From: Rhodovulum visakhapatnamense
GTDB taxonomy: Bacteria; Pseudomonadota; Alphaproteobacteria; Rhodobacterales; Rhodobacteraceae
Assembly: GCF_004365965.1 (NCBI RefSeq)
Contig: NZ_SOEB01000006.1
Location: 124,001-188,000 of the forward strand
Direction: 5' to 3'
DNA: 64,000 bases
Part shown: piece after piece, positions 33,827 to 42,310 of the stretch
How positions within the stretch are numbered: the stretch's first letter is position 1
Layout of the letters: each line of letters begins with the position of its first letter
Made by a program: the position numbers and the translations under genes
The notes under the pieces: generated by a model
What the model was told of the DNA's origin: nothing
Database searches by the model: none
Seen by the model: only the letters and a program-made list of their open reading frames with translations

Positions 33827-34801
33827 ATGAAGATGCTGACGACCGCCCTGGCCGCGGCCACGCTTTGCGCCATGTCGACCGCAACGACGGCCGAGACCTG
33901 GGACATGCCGATGGCCTATGCGGCCTCGAACTTCCATTCCGAGGTCGGCGCGGACTTCGCCCGATGCGTGGGCGAGGCCACGGGCGGCGCGCTGGAGATC
34001 GTCACCCATCCCTCGGGCGCGCTCTTCGGCGGGGCCGAGATCAAGCGCGCGGTGCAGACCGGGCAGGCCAATATCGGCGAACGGCTGCTGTCGGCGCATG
34101 AGAACGAGAACCCGCTGTTCGGGGTGGATTCGATCCCCTTCCTGGTGTCGTCCTTCGACGAGCATGAACGGCTCTGGGCCATCGCCGAGCCCAAGGTCGC
34201 CGCCGCGCTGGCAGAGGACAACCTGCATTACCTCTATTCTGTGCCCTGGCCGCCGCAGGGGCTTTACGTCAACAAGCCGGTCGAGACGGTCGAGGATCTG
34301 AAGGGCGTCAAGTTCCGGTCCTATTCGGCGGCGACGGCGCGGATGGCCGAACTGACCGGCATGATCCCGGTGCAGGTCGAGGCGGCCGAGCTGAGCCAGG
34401 CGCTGGCCACCGGCGTTGCCGAAAGCTTCGTCTCGTCGGGCGCGACCGGCTATGACCGCAAGGTCTGGGAACATCTGAGCCATTTCTACGAGGTCGATGC
34501 CTGGCTGCCGCGCAACGCGGTCTTTGCCAATCTCGACGCCTGGACCGGGCTTGACGAGGCGACCCGGTCGGCGGTCAGCGACTGTGCCGCCAAGGCGCAG
34601 GCCGAGGGGCTGGACCGGTCGAAAGCCTATACCGCCGTCACCGTCGAGGGGCTGAAGGAGGGCGGCATGACCGTCGGCCGCGCGCCCGAGGGGCTGGTCG
34701 AGGGGCTGAAGGCCATCGGCGAGACGATGACCGCCGAATGGCTCGACCGGGCGGGCGACGAGGGCCGCGCCATCGTCGAGGCCTATCGTCAGGGCATGTG
34801 A
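33827..34801 (+). CDS. TRAP transporter substrate-binding protein DctP family
   Basis: A 324-residue periplasmic protein with a signal peptide ending near TATTAE. The mature part begins with WDMPMAYAASNFHSEVGADFA and has GALFGGAEIKRAVQTGQANIGE, PWPPQGLYVNKPVETVEDLKGVKFRSYSA, where the Arg of FRSYS is the usual carboxylate-binding residue of DctP proteins. It captures a carboxylate-type solute for the DctQM permease encoded next. The ligand is unknown; an acetamidase/formamidase gene farther down the cluster hints at amide or acid metabolism. Confidence 0.9.
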   Translation: MKMLTTALAAATLCAMSTATTAETWDMPMAYAASNFHSEVGADFARCVGEATGGALEIVTHPSGALFGGAEIKRAVQTGQANIGERLLSAHENENPLFGVDSIPFLVSSFDEHERLWAIAEPKVAAALAEDNLHYLYSVPWPPQGLYVNKPVETVEDLKGVKFRSYSAATARMAELTGMIPVQVEAAELSQALATGVAESFVSSGATGYDRKVWEHLSHFYEVDAWLPRNAVFANLDAWTGLDEATRSAVSDCAAKAQAEGLDRSKAYTAVTVEGLKEGGMTVGRAPEGLVEGLKAIGETMTAEWLDRAGDEGRAIVEAYRQGM

Positions 34802-34872
34802 GGCAAGGCAGACAAGGCAGGTCGGGCCCGCGCTTTGCGCGCGGGTCCGGCACGAACCGGCGGGGGCCTCGG

Positions 34873-35421
34873 ATGGCACGGGCAGCGGCAGGGCTGAGGG
34901 CGCTTCGGCGCCTCCTCGATGCCCTCTATATGGCGGGGGGCGTGATCGCGGCGGGTTTCCTGCTGGCGATCCTCGGACTGATCGTGGCGCAGATGGTGGC
35001 GCGCTGGACCGGGCATGTGGTGCCGGGGGCGTCGGACTATGCGGGCTATTGCATGGCGTCGGCCTCGTTCTTCGCCTTTGCCCATGCGCTGGACCGGGGC
35101 GCGCATATCCGGGTGGGGCTGTTGCTGACGGTGCTCGGTCGGCACCGGCGCTGGGCCGAGATCTGGGCGATGGCGGTCGGCGCCGTGACCGCCACCTTCT
35201 TCGCGCGCTATGCGGTCAAGGGCACCTACTGGTCCTGGAAACTGGGCGATGTCAGCCAGGGGCTCGACCGCACGCCGCTGTGGATCCCGCAATTGTCGAT
35301 GGCGGCGGGCACGGTGCTTCTGGCGATCTGCTTCTGGGACCATCTGATCCGGCTGATCGCGACAGGCCATGACGGCATTCGCAGCGAGCAGGCCGAAGAC
35401 CTTCCGGCGGGGCCGCGCTGA
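34873..35421 (+). CDS. TRAP transporter small permease DctQ family
   Basis: A 182-residue protein with four hydrophobic segments, the usual layout of DctQ. The pattern GVIAAGFLLAILGLIVAQMVARW, ASDYAGYCMASASFFAFAHALDRGAHIRVGLLL is typical, including the conserved AHIRV. ATG 34873 has GG-rich sequence upstream and fits the family start; an earlier ATG at 34738 lies inside the dctP gene. Its TGA shares the A with the dctM ATG (TGATG), showing translational coupling. Confidence 0.88.
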   Translation: MARAAAGLRALRRLLDALYMAGGVIAAGFLLAILGLIVAQMVARWTGHVVPGASDYAGYCMASASFFAFAHALDRGAHIRVGLLLTVLGRHRRWAEIWAMAVGAVTATFFARYAVKGTYWSWKLGDVSQGLDRTPLWIPQLSMAAGTVLLAICFWDHLIRLIATGHDGIRSEQAEDLPAGPR

Positions 35422-36734
35422 TGGAGCAGTTGGCCCCGATCGCGATTTTCCTGTTCGTCCTTTTCCTGCTGCTCGGGTCCGGCGTCTGGGTCGGGCTGGC
35501 GCTGATGGGCGTGGCCTATGTCGGCATGGAGCTGTTCACCGCGCGCCCGGCGGGCGATGCGATGATCACCCGGATCTGGGCGGCCTCGTCCTCCTGGACG
35601 CTGACCGCGCTGCCGCTGTTCATCTGGATGGGCGAGATCCTGTACCGGACGCGGCTGTCCGAAGACATGTTCCGCGGCCTCGCGCCCTGGATGGCGCGGC
35701 TGCCGGGCGGGCTGATCCATACCAATATCGTGGGCTGCACCGTCTTCGCGGCGGTCTCGGGCTCGTCGGCGGCAACGCTGACCACGGTCGGGCGGATGTC
35801 GATCCCCGAACTGCGCCGCCGCGGCTATCCCGAGCCGATGGTGATCGGCACGCTGGCCGGGGCGGCGACGCTGGGGCTGATGATCCCGCCCTCGCTGACG
35901 CTGATCGTCTATGGCGTCACCATCAACGAGTCGATCACCCGGCTTTTCATGGCCGGGGTGGTGCCGGGGCTGGTGCTGGCGCTGATGTTCATGGCCTATG
36001 TCGGGCTGGCTTCGCGGCTGTCGAAGGATTTTGCCCCCACGCCCGAGCCCGCCCTGTCGCTGATCGATCGGCTGAAGGCGGCGCGCCATCTGCTGCCGGT
36101 GCTGTGCCTGATCGTGGTGGTGATCGGGTCGATGTATCTGGGCTATGCCACCGCGACCGAGGCCGCGGCCTTCGGGGTGCTGGGCGCGCTGGCGCTGGCG
36201 GCTGCTCAGGGCTCGCTGTCGGCGGCAAGCTTCGGCGCGAGCCTGATGGGCGCGGTCCGGACCTCGGCGATGATCGCGCTGATCCTTGCGGGGGCGGCCT
36301 TCCTGTCGCTGTCGATGGGGTTCACCGGCATCCCGCGCGGGCTGGCCGACCTGATCGCGGGGTTCGATCTGTCGCGGGTTCAGCTGATCCTGGCGCTGCT
36401 GGTCTTCTACATCGTGCTTGGCTGTTTTCTCGACGGGATCTCGTCGGTGGTGCTGACCATGGCGGTGGTCGAGCCGATGATCCGCGCGGCCGGGATCGAC
36501 CTGATCTGGTTCGGCATCTTCATCGTCGTGGTGGTCGAGATGGCGCAGATCACGCCGCCCATCGGCTTCAACCTCTTCGTGCTGCAGGGCATGACCGGGC
36601 ATGGCATGGGGTTCATCGCGCGCGCGGCGCTGCCGATGTTCCTGATCATGGTGGTCATGGTCTTCGTGCTGATCGCGGTGCCCGGGCTGGCGACCTGGCT
36701 GCCCGACAGCCTGCGCCAGCGGCCGGGGGGCTGA
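35421..36734 (+). CDS. TRAP transporter large permease DctM family
   Basis: A 437-residue multi-spanning permease with about 12 hydrophobic segments. Typical blocks are FVLFLLLGSGVWVGLALMGVAYVG, ASSSWTLTALPLFIWMGEIL, SGSSAATLTTVGRMSIPEL and LGLMIPPSLTLIVYGV near residues 150-170, and EMAQITPPIGFNLFVLQGM toward the end. These match the sodium-driven TRAP-T large subunit. It starts on the A of the dctQ stop. The opposite-strand open frame here is a shadow. Confidence 0.92.
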   Translation: MEQLAPIAIFLFVLFLLLGSGVWVGLALMGVAYVGMELFTARPAGDAMITRIWAASSSWTLTALPLFIWMGEILYRTRLSEDMFRGLAPWMARLPGGLIHTNIVGCTVFAAVSGSSAATLTTVGRMSIPELRRRGYPEPMVIGTLAGAATLGLMIPPSLTLIVYGVTINESITRLFMAGVVPGLVLALMFMAYVGLASRLSKDFAPTPEPALSLIDRLKAARHLLPVLCLIVVVIGSMYLGYATATEAAAFGVLGALALAAAQGSLSAASFGASLMGAVRTSAMIALILAGAAFLSLSMGFTGIPRGLADLIAGFDLSRVQLILALLVFYIVLGCFLDGISSVVLTMAVVEPMIRAAGIDLIWFGIFIVVVVEMAQITPPIGFNLFVLQGMTGHGMGFIARAALPMFLIMVVMVFVLIAVPGLATWLPDSLRQRPGG

Positions 36735-36770
36735 GGCGGGCATGAGCTTCACACGTCGTCGGGGGACGGC

Positions 36771-37688
36771 ATGATCCGGTTTCTGGGCGCGCTGGCCGCG
36801 CGGGGGCGCTATCTGCTGGTCGCGGGGCTTGCGACCGGGGTGCTGCTGCCGCCGCTGGCGCAGGCGATGCGGCCCTGGCTGCCCGAGATGGTGGCGGGGC
36901 TGATGTTTCTGGCGGCGCTCAGGATCGGGCCACGCCAGGCGCTGGGCGCGGTGCGCGACCTGCCCCGGGTGCTGGCACTGGCGCTGCTGTTGCAACTGGC
37001 GCTGCCGCTGGCGGTGGCGGGCGGGGCGGCGGCGCTGGGTCTGGGCGGCACCGCCGTTGCGACCGCGCTGATCCTGATGGCGGCGGCCTCGCCCATTGCC
37101 GGCGCGCCCAGCCTGACGGTCCTGAGCGGCGGCGACCCCGCCCCGGCGCTGCGGCTGCTGATCGTGGCGACTGCGCTTCTGCCCGTCACGGTGCTGCCGG
37201 TCTTCCTGCTTGCCGGGGGGCTGGGCAGTCCGGCGGCGGTTCTGGCCGCGGCGGGGCGGCTTCTGGCGGTGATCCTGCTGGCGGCGGGGGCGGCCTTCCT
37301 GCTGCGCGCGACCTGGCTGAGGGCGCCGCGGCCCGAGACGATCTCGGCGCTCGACGGGCTTTCGGCGCTGGCGATGGCCATCGTCGTGATCGGGCTGATG
37401 GCCGAGGCCGGGCCGACCCTTCTGTCCCGTCCGACCGAGCTTGCGGGCTGGCTGGCGGTGGCGCTGGCGGCCAATCTGGGGGTGCAGATCGTGGCCGACC
37501 GGCTGCTGGCGCGGGGGCCGCTGAGGGACCAGCGCCTTCCGCTGTCGGTTGCTGCGGGGAACCGCAACATCGCGCTTTTTCTGGTGGCACTGCCGCCCGA
37601 GACGACCGACCCGCTGCTGCTGTTCATCGCCTGCTACCAGGTGCCGATGTACCTGACCCCGCTTCTGCGGCGACGGCGCGGCGGCTAG
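36771..37688 (+). CDS. Bile acid:sodium symporter-like (BASS) family membrane protein
   Basis: A 305-residue protein with about nine or ten hydrophobic segments. The GNRNIALFLVALPPE stretch and the final ACYQVPMYLTPLL are typical of the SBF/BASS-like family, and ILMAAASPIAGAPSLTVLSGGD resembles the crossed helix of that fold. Substrate unknown; organic acids are common. It starts 37 bp after the TRAP permease in the same direction and precedes the acetamidase/formamidase gene, so all may serve one catabolic route, which is inference. Confidence 0.7.
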   Translation: MIRFLGALAARGRYLLVAGLATGVLLPPLAQAMRPWLPEMVAGLMFLAALRIGPRQALGAVRDLPRVLALALLLQLALPLAVAGGAAALGLGGTAVATALILMAAASPIAGAPSLTVLSGGDPAPALRLLIVATALLPVTVLPVFLLAGGLGSPAAVLAAAGRLLAVILLAAGAAFLLRATWLRAPRPETISALDGLSALAMAIVVIGLMAEAGPTLLSRPTELAGWLAVALAANLGVQIVADRLLARGPLRDQRLPLSVAAGNRNIALFLVALPPETTDPLLLFIACYQVPMYLTPLLRRRRGG

Positions 37689-37783
37689 GCCGGGCCGTCG
37701 GGGGACGGACCGCGGCGCGGCGGTCTCGACACGGGCGGGCGCGCGGCTAGGTATCGGGGGCGAACAACAAGGAGACAGCCGAA

Positions 37784-39103
37784 ATGGCCGATGGAAGCAG
37801 GACCGGCGGCGCGTGCCGCAGCCTCGTCGTGAACGGGTTCACCAACAGCGTGCTCGACCCCGACGCGCCGATGTTGGGGCCGGTCGAGAATGGCGGGACG
37901 GTGATCGCCAATACAGCGCCCGGATGCTGGGGGCCGATGATCACGCCCAGCCTGCGCGGCGGCCACGAGGTCACCCGCCCGGTCGCGGTCGAGGGCGCCG
38001 AACCGGGCGATGCCATCGCCATCCGCATTCGCGACATCACCGTGACCTCGGTCGCGACCGCCTCGGGCCATGACAGCTCGCCCGAGGGGTTCTGCCTCGG
38101 CGATCCCTATGTCGCGGCGCGCTGCCCCACTTGCGACGCGCTCTGGCCCGAGACCCATGTCGAGGGGATCGGCCAGGAGGCCGTGCGCTGCAATGTCTGC
38201 GGCAATGCGGTGACGCCCTTCGCCATCGTCCATGGCTATACCGTCACCTTCGACGATACCCGCAGCGTGGGCCTGACCCTGCCCAAGGCCGCGGCCGAGA
38301 CCATCGCCCATGACGCGGATCATTACGCGGCGCTCCCCGATGCCAGCCGCCAGCACTCGATCCTGGTCTATGCGCCCTCGGACATGCCGGGCGCGCTGGT
38401 CCGGATGCGTCCCTTCCTGGGCCAGCTTGGCACCTGCCCGTCGAAGGCCATGCCCGACAGCCACAATGCGGGCGATTTCGGCGCCTTCCTGGTCGGTGCG
38501 CCGCACCCCTATGCGCTGAGCCCCGAGGAGCTCGCAGAGCACAAGACCGACGGTCATATGGATATCGACGCGGTCCGTCCCGGTGCCATTCTGGTCTGCC
38601 CGGTCAAGGTGAAGGGCGCGGGGCTTTACATGGGCGACATGCATGCGGGCCAGGGCGATGGCGAGATCGCGGGCCACACCATGGACGTGGCGGGCAGCGT
38701 GACGCTGCAGGTCGAGGTGGTGAAGGACTATCCCATCGACGGGCCGGTGCTGTTCCCGCTGGCCGAGGATCTGCCGCCGATGGCGCGGCCCTTCACCGCC
38801 GAGGAAAAGGCGCGCGGCGAGCGGCTGGCGCGGCGCTGGGACGTGGCGGCGCTGGAAGAGGTGGCGCCGGTGTCGGTCATCGGCACCGGGGCCAACCTGA
38901 ACATCGCCATCGAGAACGGGCTGGAGCGGGCGGCGAAACTTCTGGACCTGCCGGTCGCCGAGATCCGCAACCGCGCCACGATCAACGGCGCCATCGAGAT
39001 CGGCCGGGCGCCGGGGGTGATCCAGGTCACCTTCCTCGCGCCGCTCGACCGGCTGGATGCGGCCGGGCTTGGCGATTACGCGCGCGAGCAATACGGTCTG
39101 TGA
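37784..39103 (+). CDS. Acetamidase/formamidase family protein with a CxxC-CxxC insertion
   Basis: A 439-residue FmdA/AmdA-family hydrolase of short amides. Family landmarks are GHDSSPEGF, SHNAGDFGAFLVGAPHPYAL-like (here split around 238-260), GAGLYMGDMHAGQGDGEIAGH and the final NGAIEIGRAPGVIQVTF. Residues 114/117 and 136/139 form two CxxC pairs (CPTC, CNVC), a zinc-ribbon-like insertion not needed for the core fold. An intrinsic terminator lies 45 bp beyond the stop. The TRAP and BASS transporters upstream could import its substrate or a precursor. Confidence 0.87.
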   Translation: MADGSRTGGACRSLVVNGFTNSVLDPDAPMLGPVENGGTVIANTAPGCWGPMITPSLRGGHEVTRPVAVEGAEPGDAIAIRIRDITVTSVATASGHDSSPEGFCLGDPYVAARCPTCDALWPETHVEGIGQEAVRCNVCGNAVTPFAIVHGYTVTFDDTRSVGLTLPKAAAETIAHDADHYAALPDASRQHSILVYAPSDMPGALVRMRPFLGQLGTCPSKAMPDSHNAGDFGAFLVGAPHPYALSPEELAEHKTDGHMDIDAVRPGAILVCPVKVKGAGLYMGDMHAGQGDGEIAGHTMDVAGSVTLQVEVVKDYPIDGPVLFPLAEDLPPMARPFTAEEKARGERLARRWDVAALEEVAPVSVIGTGANLNIAIENGLERAAKLLDLPVAEIRNRATINGAIEIGRAPGVIQVTFLAPLDRLDAAGLGDYAREQYGL

Positions 39104-39147
39104 GGATCGGCTCCGGGGGGCGGGAGTGCCGCCCTCCGGGTTTGGTT

Positions 39148-39170
39148 CGGCCTCCTCAGGCCGATTTTTT
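39148..39170 (+). terminator. Intrinsic terminator after the acetamidase/formamidase gene
   Basis: CGGCCT (39148-39153), a CCTC loop and AGGCCG (39158-39163) form a perfect 6-bp stem, followed by A and six T. It lies 45 bp after the stop at 39103 and overlaps the 3' end of the convergent VPLPA-CTERM gene. A second imperfect GC-rich stem lies just upstream (about 39115-39141). Confidence 0.8.
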
Positions 39171-39863
39171 CGCGGTACGGCGGCGCAGCCCGGCCACCCC
39201 GGCCAGGCCCGACAGCAGCATCAGTGCCGAGGCCGGCAGCGGCACCGGCGCGGGCGCGATCGGGTCGGCGAAGGCGAAATAGGCGTTGTCGATATAGCCG
39301 TCATTGTTCGTGCCGCCGCTGATCCGGGTCGAGCTGAGCACGAAGGTCAGGTAGGCGGTGCCGAGGGGCACCGCACCCGAGGTTTCCTGATAGTACTTGC
39401 CGCCCGCGGTGACCCGGGTGTCCCAGGACCCGCTGTAAAGCGTGCTCGACAGCAGGGCGTCGCTGCCCAGCTGGGTGTCGTCGGCGCCGAAGAAGAAGAC
39501 CGACATGACGCCCCGGTCTTCCTGGGTGTGCCAGCCGAAGAGATCGGCGGACATGGTGTAGTCGAGCCCGGTCGTGCCGAGCCGCGAGAGGTCGTCGCCG
39601 GTCAGGTCATAGGTCTGCGAGATCGCGCTGAAGGTGCCGGGCCCGGCAAAGAAATAGGACCCGGTGTCGATCCAGGGATCGGTCGAGCGCAGCCGGTAGG
39701 TGCCTTCCCAGCCGTCGGTCGTGTTGTCGAAGGTGCCGTTGACGATCAGGCTGGCGGCGGCGACCGGCGAGGCCAGGGCACCCAGAAGAACGGCGGGCAG
39801 AACGGCGGGCAGCGCGCGGCGCAGGACGGGCGCGAAGAGAGAGCGGAACAGGGCGGTGAACAT
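39156..39863 (-). CDS. Secreted VPLPA-CTERM sorting-domain protein
   Basis: A 235-residue exported protein. The N-terminus is a signal peptide ending near SPVAAAS. The mature part (LIVNGTFDNTTDGWEGTYRLRSTDP) resembles a beta-sandwich carbohydrate-binding-like module. The C-terminus carries VPLPASALMLLSGLAGVAGLRRR: the VPLPA motif, a hydrophobic helix and a basic tail, the exosortase-type sorting signal of many Rhodobacteraceae proteins. ATG 39863 is preferred over 39875 because GAGGA lies 6 nt upstream. The molecular role is unknown; surface or extracellular-matrix location is likely. Confidence 0.82.
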   Translation of the reverse strand: MFTALFRSLFAPVLRRALPAVLPAVLLGALASPVAAASLIVNGTFDNTTDGWEGTYRLRSTDPWIDTGSYFFAGPGTFSAISQTYDLTGDDLSRLGTTGLDYTMSADLFGWHTQEDRGVMSVFFFGADDTQLGSDALLSSTLYSGSWDTRVTAGGKYYQETSGAVPLGTAYLTFVLSSTRISGGTNNDGYIDNAYFAFADPIAPAPVPLPASALMLLSGLAGVAGLRRRTAKKSA

Positions 39864-39923
39864 GGGGGTCCTCATGGAACAGGGAAGGGGCGGCCGGGGA
39901 TGCCGGCCGCAAAAGACAGCGGC

Positions 39924-41027
39924 TCAGGCCGCGAGGGCCGGGCGACGGCGGCGCGCGAGGCCGCCAAGTGCGGCCATGCCAGCCAGCAGCATCGGCAGCG
40001 CGGCCGGAAGCGGCACCGGGGCGGGCGCCACGTCATAGCCGCTGTTGGCCAGGGCGGCGTTCACATAATCGGCGTTGTCGGTGATGAAGCCGTCGACACC
40101 CCAGGCCAGAAAATCGGCCAGAAGCGCTGCGGCCGAGGCCTCGTCGGTCGGGCGCAGGGTCCAGGCATAGATTTCGAGCCCGGCCGCATGCACCGCCGCG
40201 ACGAAATCTTCGGTGATGTAGCTGTAGCTGCTGGCCACCGCATCGGCGTAACCGGCCAGTTCGCTCAGCAACTCGTAGCTGGTGCCCGACCCGTTCAGGC
40301 CCAGCGCCCAGCCCTCGGCGGTCTGCACGCCACCATAGCCCAGGAGATCGACATAGACATCGGCCCCGGCGGCATCGAACAGCGCCGACATCTCGCGCAC
40401 GTTGGTCACGCTGAAGGATTGCACCGCGCCGTTCGAGCCGGTCTCGCCGAAGCCCTTGTCCAGCATCTCGGCCACGACCTTGGCGTTGACCTCGGGGGTG
40501 TAGCTCGATTTCAGCTCGGTCAGCACGCCCAGATCGGTGCCGTGAGTGGCATTGTAGGCATTCACGGTGTCGAGGAACTCGCCCAGCGTCGGCACGCTGA
40601 AATCGGTGGTGGGGGTGAAGCCCGGATGGCTGTAGGAGGCCGAGCCGGTCGGCAGCAACGTCAGCTGCTTGATCTCGGCCAGGGTGAAATCGGCGACCCT
40701 GTAGCCGCCGTTCCGGGGCGGGAACCTGGCGGCGATGTCGGTGGTGCGTTCGAGCGTGCCGTCATGCATGACGATCAGCTCGCCGTCCTTGCTGACCTGA
40801 ACGTCGGTCTCAACCATGTCGGCGCCAAGATCGCCCGCCAGTTCGTAGCCGGGCAGGCTGTTTTCGGCCAGATAGTTGGGCGCACCGCGATGGCCGATCA
40901 CCTTCGGGGCCTGACCGGACAGGGTCTGCCAGTCGAGCGTGGCGGCCTGGGCGACCGGGGGCGCCAGCAGCGGGCAAAGCGCAGTCAGCAGCGCACCGAC
41001 AAGGGCGCCGTTCGAAACGAGCTTCAT
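39924..41027 (-). CDS. Exported glycerophosphodiester phosphodiesterase with VPLPA-CTERM signal
   Basis: A 367-residue enzyme. A signal peptide ends near PVAQAATL. The GDPD barrel begins with VIGHRGAPNYLAENSLPGYELAGDLGADMVETDVQVSKDGELIVMHD, carrying the catalytic His pair (HRG and MHD) and metal-binding E.D. The C-terminus is VPLPAALPMLLAGMAALGGLARRRR, a VPLPA-CTERM sorting signal. It releases sn-glycerol-3-phosphate from deacylated phospholipids outside the cytoplasm. A candidate Pho box 78 bp upstream suggests induction by phosphate starvation. A sorting-anchored GDPD is unusual; most are free periplasmic or lipoproteins. Confidence 0.9.
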   Translation of the reverse strand: MKLVSNGALVGALLTALCPLLAPPVAQAATLDWQTLSGQAPKVIGHRGAPNYLAENSLPGYELAGDLGADMVETDVQVSKDGELIVMHDGTLERTTDIAARFPPRNGGYRVADFTLAEIKQLTLLPTGSASYSHPGFTPTTDFSVPTLGEFLDTVNAYNATHGTDLGVLTELKSSYTPEVNAKVVAEMLDKGFGETGSNGAVQSFSVTNVREMSALFDAAGADVYVDLLGYGGVQTAEGWALGLNGSGTSYELLSELAGYADAVASSYSYITEDFVAAVHAAGLEIYAWTLRPTDEASAAALLADFLAWGVDGFITDNADYVNAALANSGYDVAPAPVPLPAALPMLLAGMAALGGLARRRRPALAA

Positions 41028-41104
41028 GATGTCCTTCCTGATTGCGAAGTGGGCGCAGATCGTGCCCGCGGGGGTGCGGACCCCGTGTCGGTTAAGCTGC
41101 CCGG

Positions 41105-41122
41105 ATCACAGGATCATGACAT
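41105..41122 (-). promoter_or_regulatory. Candidate Pho box upstream of the glycerophosphodiesterase gene
   Basis: On the minus strand ATGTCAT-GATC-CTGTGAT: two 7-bp half sites, each 6/7 to CTGTCAT, with the canonical 4-bp spacer (11-bp period). It ends 78 bp before the ATG at 41027, a normal PhoB position. The downstream function, glycerophosphodiester hydrolysis, is a classic Pho regulon activity. Confidence 0.6.
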
Positions 41123-41203
41123 TTTTAATCAATGGCATGGCATCCGCCGTTGCGGCGCGTGGGCTGCCAGTGCGGCTCTCGGTGATCTTGCTTCGGGTCC
41201 GGC

Positions 41204-42283
41204 CTAGCGGAACCGGCGTCGGTATTCCGAAGGCGACAGGCCGACCTCTTTCTTGAACGCCTTGCAGAAATAGTTGGCGTCCTGGAAGGAGAGGTCGAGC
41301 GAGACGTTGGTGATCGGCAGATCGCTGTCCTGCAACAGTTCCTTGGCGCGCTCGATCCGCTGGGTCTTGAGGTAGGAGATGAAGGTCACGTCCATCTCCT
41401 TGCGGAACAGCCGGCTGAGATAGCAGGGGCTGATCTGGGCGAAATCCGCGGCATCTTCCAGCGTGACGCCCTTGTGCAGGTTCCGTTCGATGTAGTTCAG
41501 AACGTCCTGAATGCGGCCCGAGGCATGGGCACCGCCGGATTCGCTGGCCTCGAACAGCACGTCGGTGAGCTGGCACAGCACTTCCTGCACCTGGAAATGG
41601 CTGTGCAGGTCGAGCCGCCGGGATTCGAGCGTCTCGACCTGGCGGGCCAGCGTCGGGGGCAGGGCAAGACCGCGCGCCTCGACCACCTGCAGCATGATGC
41701 GCAGGAATTCCAGCACCGCGCGGCGCGGCGAGGCCTCGCGCTGGGCATAGATGGCTTCGAGATGACGGCGAACCAGAGCCAGGCATTCGCGATAGGCGCT
41801 GTGATCCACGAGGCCTGCGATGCGGTCGCCAACCGGCGGTTCGGGGACGCGGATCGCATCGGGGGCAGGGGCGGTCACGGTCCAGGACCCCGCAGCCCGG
41901 GCCGCCATCGGCTCGTGCGTGGCAAGGCATTCGTGAACCGCCTTCAGCAGATCGTCGGTGCGAATGGGCTTCAGCAGGAAATTGTCCGCCTTGAGATGGA
42001 TCGCGGTTTGCATGATCTCGAAATAATCGTAGGCGGTCAGGATGATGACCTTGGTCGCCAGGCCGCGGTCGCGCACCGACTGGATGATCTCGAGCCCGTT
42101 GGGACGCGGGATCTTGATGTCGATCAGCATCAGGTCGATATGCTGGCCGTCGATCAGGGCCATGGCCTCGGTGCCGTTGCGGGCCTCGCCGACGATCCGC
42201 GCGCCGTCGAGGTTCTTTTCCAGAATGCTGCGCAGGGCGCGGCGTTCCAGCTCTTCGTCTTCGATGATCGCGATGTCGAACAT
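41204..42283 (-). CDS. Response regulator with AraC-type DNA-binding domain
   Basis: A 359-residue regulator. The receiver domain (1-120) has the acidic pair EDE near 8-10, phosphoacceptor Asp55 in MLIDIKIPRPNG, a Thr in ILTAYD and Lys106 in LLKPIR. A middle segment of about 120 residues is variable. The C-terminal AraC domain (about 255-359) reads VLNYIERNLHKGVTLEDAADFAQISPCYLSRLFRKEM and LKTQRIERAKELLQDSDLPITNVSLDLSFQDANYFCKAFKKEVG. This is the YesN-like class usually paired with LytS-type kinases. It starts 27 bp after the PocR-kinase stop and is the last gene of the microcompartment cluster, so it should control that locus. Confidence 0.92.
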   Translation of the reverse strand: MFDIAIIEDEELERRALRSILEKNLDGARIVGEARNGTEAMALIDGQHIDLMLIDIKIPRPNGLEIIQSVRDRGLATKVIILTAYDYFEIMQTAIHLKADNFLLKPIRTDDLLKAVHECLATHEPMAARAAGSWTVTAPAPDAIRVPEPPVGDRIAGLVDHSAYRECLALVRRHLEAIYAQREASPRRAVLEFLRIMLQVVEARGLALPPTLARQVETLESRRLDLHSHFQVQEVLCQLTDVLFEASESGGAHASGRIQDVLNYIERNLHKGVTLEDAADFAQISPCYLSRLFRKEMDVTFISYLKTQRIERAKELLQDSDLPITNVSLDLSFQDANYFCKAFKKEVGLSPSEYRRRFR

Positions 42284-42310
42284 CTTTCCGCTTCCTTGTC
42301 GCTCGCGGGC

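Noticed and set aside
39057-41207. A 716-codon plus-strand open frame
   Set aside because: Antisense to two exported proteins with signal peptides and sorting signals; shadow composition.
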